This document shows positions 5,592-7,699 of a stretch of DNA of 7,699 bases, piece by piece. Numbering within the stretch: the stretch's first letter is position 1; every line of letters begins with the position of its first letter. The stretch spans positions 1 through 7,699 of the forward strand of contig CANQDH010000044.1 of the NCBI GenBank assembly GCA_947591565.1. Reading direction: 5' to 3'. A program made the translations under genes and the position numbers. The notes beneath the pieces were generated by a model. The model was not told the origin of the DNA. It worked only from the letters and a program-made list of their open reading frames with translations, and did not search any database. The DNA comes from an uncultured Bacilli bacterium. GTDB lineage: Bacteria > Bacillota_I > Bacilli_A > RF39 > UBA660.

Positions 5592-7699
5592 TTAGTAATA
5601 ATATATCAAAGTTATTTTAGCGTATCCATTACCACTATTACCTATTATAGTACTATTTCCATCATGATTTGGCATTTCACTATCTCCGGCAATCATAATA
5701 GAATTATCAAATACATATCCACTATAATGAAATGGCTTTCCTGTATGAATGATTTTATCTATAGTAGATTCTTCATCTATAGCATTACAACCTTCATACC
5801 CTGAGATAAAGGATGAACCTCCTCCTGCTGACTGAACGTGAAATGAGCCTCCTCCTCCGTAGTAGCCACTTCCACCTCCAGTAGCTGGTAATGTTATCGT
5901 CCCATCTGTATGACCACCAAAACCAAAGCCACCATAATTATAATTACCAGCTGAAGCCGAAGTTAAACAAGATGTATTAGGTAAGCAAGATGAATAACCT
6001 CCCGATTTTTGTGTACCACCAAAGCCTTCTGTTCCCCATGTATTATCTGGCATAAATTCACCAGCTAAACCCGTAAGTGCTCCACCTGCTCCACCTTGAC
6101 AAACTATATCATCCTGATTAAATGAGCCTCCGCCACCAGCAGCAACCATAATACGAGATTTTAAACTGTCAAAAACATCCCACGAGCCACTTTCGAGTCT
6201 TATATCTGTAGCACCTCCGCCACTTCCCCAATATCGATTTGAAAATGTATACTGATTCAGAGCACTACCGCCACCATTAAATCCACCAGCAACAGAAGAC
6301 ACCTTACCTTCTTGCCAGTCTATAGGTTTACCTTCACCACCTACATAAACATATAATGTGTTATTAGAATCTAACTCTATATTTCCTGATGTATAGGCAC
6401 CGTGGCCTCCATTATTTCCGCCTTGGGCTCCCCATAACTCTATTTTATATACTCCGTTATATGCTGGTGTAAAGGCATGTCCTTCGCCAGTCTCACTAAA
6501 GGTTGTTATATTGTTTTTATTTGTAAAATTTACTTTCCTTAAACGTGTAATTACTTCATCATTATAAGTAACTGTATATTTTACGTTATATTCTTTATTT
6601 TCTAGATTATTAATATCTAAATCATAACTAATAGTTGCATCATTTATAACTTGTCCATCTTTATCTTTAACGGTTAAACCACTTCTTAAAGCATAATCTA
6701 TTTCTTCTTTATTTCCGTTATTTATAATTGTTATATTGTCATGTTCAAAACTAATAGCTTGTTTTGTTACCGTTTTGATTTCTCCTTCACTCATTTGTCC
6801 TAAATTATTGGTGCATCTTACTCTTATATCATATGAACTATCTGCTAAGTCATTAAAGGTATATTCATATGATGCTTCTTTACTATATACACCCTTTTCT
6901 CTTAATGTTAAGGAATGTACATATAATTCATCGCCTTCCACAAATGGCCCATAGATATCAAACGCATAAAAATCGGCATTGTTTTTTGCTGTAAATTGAT
7001 ATTCGTATCTTGAAAATTGAGTAGTGCTGTTCGTAGCATAATATCCACCTTGTTCTTGACCAAGTCGACCTATTGTTACATCATGATTTGTTTTTAAATA
7101 AACTGACCAAATATAATCTGTTTCATTTTGTAATTTATTTGACCTATAATTCATTCCGTTAAGCCCTAATTCATAAATATTGTTAAATTTATATTTATTT
7201 ATGAGTATTCCGTTTTCATAAACAATTGATTTTATTAATGATATTCTAAAAGTACCATTTTGTTCCATTTGCCACAAACTATCGACCATATGATATGCTT
7301 CATATGTATTTCCGCCATCTTTACTTATTTCTATCTTCTCTATTCCTGATTCCATATCAGAACATGTTGCATTTACTGTTATACTATTTGGTGTTATATC
7401 ACTTACATTTGATGTTATATTTGTTGGTCCTGTTTTATCTATCTTCCTGCTTGTTCCTGATTTATAGGCTTTGTTACCACTTTCATCATATGTATAGGCT
7501 TCGATATTTCCTTGTTCATTAAAGGTTACAACTACTTTATTATCATTTACTTGATACCATGTATTTGCTTTTAAAACGGTTAAACTTTCTTGTGAACCAG
7601 TGCATACTGGTGTATCTCCCGTTTCGCAAGGTATAGCATTTATATTGGTACTTACATCGACACTTGTTTTAAGATAATGTTTAGCGTTTTCAACTCCTG
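5592..7699 (-). CDS. Partial modular surface or pseudopilin-like protein with ALK-type glycine-rich domain
   Basis: The frame is open to the window edge, so 701 complete codons are seen and the start is missing. The Met at 7353-7355 lies inside an FN3-like domain and is not a credible start. Counting from the first complete codon: residues 1-87 have a helix-like start, a Cys24/Cys32 pair and beta strands like a small pilin head. Residues 88-311 are an FN3-like domain (ESGIEKIEISKDGG, then YEYTFNDLADSSYDIRVRC) split by a roughly 130-residue insert resembling a carbohydrate-binding jelly roll. Residues 314-394 are Ig-like. Residues 399-701 are a glycine-rich domain with YKIELWGAQGG, GGGATDIRL, SRIMVAAGGGGS and AGGGSSFISGY. 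There is no LPXTG anchor or C-terminal membrane helix, so attachment must come from the missing N terminus or by other means. Extracellular location and adhesion are inferred. Confidence 0.85.
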   Translation of the reverse strand, partial: GVENAKHYLKTSVDVSTNINAIPCETGDTPVCTGSQESLTVLKANTWYQVNDNKVVVTFNEQGNIEAYTYDESGNKAYKSGTSRKIDKTGPTNITSNVSDITPNSITVNATCSDMESGIEKIEISKDGGNTYEAYHMVDSLWQMEQNGTFRISLIKSIVYENGILINKYKFNNIYELGLNGMNYRSNKLQNETDYIWSVYLKTNHDVTIGRLGQEQGGYYATNSTTQFSRYEYQFTAKNNADFYAFDIYGPFVEGDELYVHSLTLREKGVYSKEASYEYTFNDLADSSYDIRVRCTNNLGQMSEGEIKTVTKQAISFEHDNITIINNGNKEEIDYALRSGLTVKDKDGQVINDATISYDLDINNLENKEYNVKYTVTYNDEVITRLRKVNFTNKNNITTFSETGEGHAFTPAYNGVYKIELWGAQGGNNGGHGAYTSGNIELDSNNTLYVYVGGEGKPIDWQEGKVSSVAGGFNGGGSALNQYTFSNRYWGSGGGATDIRLESGSWDVFDSLKSRIMVAAGGGGSFNQDDIVCQGGAGGALTGLAGEFMPDNTWGTEGFGGTQKSGGYSSCLPNTSCLTSASAGNYNYGGFGFGGHTDGTITLPATGGGSGYYGGGGSFHVQSAGGGSSFISGYEGCNAIDEESTIDKIIHTGKPFHYSGYVFDNSIMIAGDSEMPNHDGNSTIIGNSGNGYAKITLIYYY

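Noticed and set aside
5830..5845. Possible parS half-site (ACGTGAAA) within the surface protein gene
   Set aside because: Only about 9 of 16 positions match the parS consensus, the second half is lost, and it lies in coding sequence with no other site nearby.
5817..6260. Tandem DNA repeats in the CCTCC-rich stretch
   Set aside because: The repetition comes from runs of glycine codons in the glycine-rich domain. No fixed repeat unit is visible at the DNA level.
6736..7522. Plus-strand open frames opposite the surface protein gene
   Set aside because: No ribosome binding sites. Repetitive Leu/Tyr/His composition is that of an antisense frame.

Overview
This is an AT-rich window from a low-GC Gram-positive-type bacterium, most likely a Firmicutes/Bacilli or Mollicutes-related gut lineage. 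The clues are strong AGGAGG-type ribosome binding sites on most genes, a chromosomal Soj/Spo0J (ParA/ParB) pair, a DUF951 gene, and TGG rather than TGA at the tryptophan codon I checked. Every stop codon seen is TAA or TAG. Almost everything is on the minus strand. The placement is an inference from gene content; no taxonomic marker is present.

Reading the minus strand from the right edge leftwards: (1) 7699-5592 is the 3' part of a large surface or pseudopilin-like protein. Its start lies outside the window. It appears modular: a possible pilin-like head, an FN3-like domain with a carbohydrate-binding-like insert, an Ig-like domain, and a glycine-rich domain of the kind also found in the animal receptors ALK/LTK. 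It ends in a terminator. (2) 5465-4833 is an unrecognised 210-residue soluble protein with its own near-consensus promoter and terminator. (3) 4710-544 is a tight five-gene operon: parA, parB, mscS-like, DUF951 and an AbgT-family transporter. Start/stop overlaps or very short gaps link the genes. A promoter and a 14-bp palindrome precede parA, and a hairpin terminator follows the transporter.

At the left end, a small plus-strand gene (244-528) encodes a 94-residue protein with a hydrophobic helix and a C-terminal coiled coil. It converges on the transporter gene, and its last codons form part of the operon terminator. Left of it, and divergent from it, is a tRNA-His gene on the minus strand with encoded G-1 and CCA, an upstream promoter and a downstream terminator.

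Functionally, ParA/ParB organise chromosome origins. The MscS-like channel and DUF951 protein are frequent neighbours of parAB in Firmicutes. The AbgT transporter is a less expected last gene. The most unusual content is the modular glycine-rich surface protein. I see no CRISPR array, insertion sequence, riboswitch or canonical parS site.
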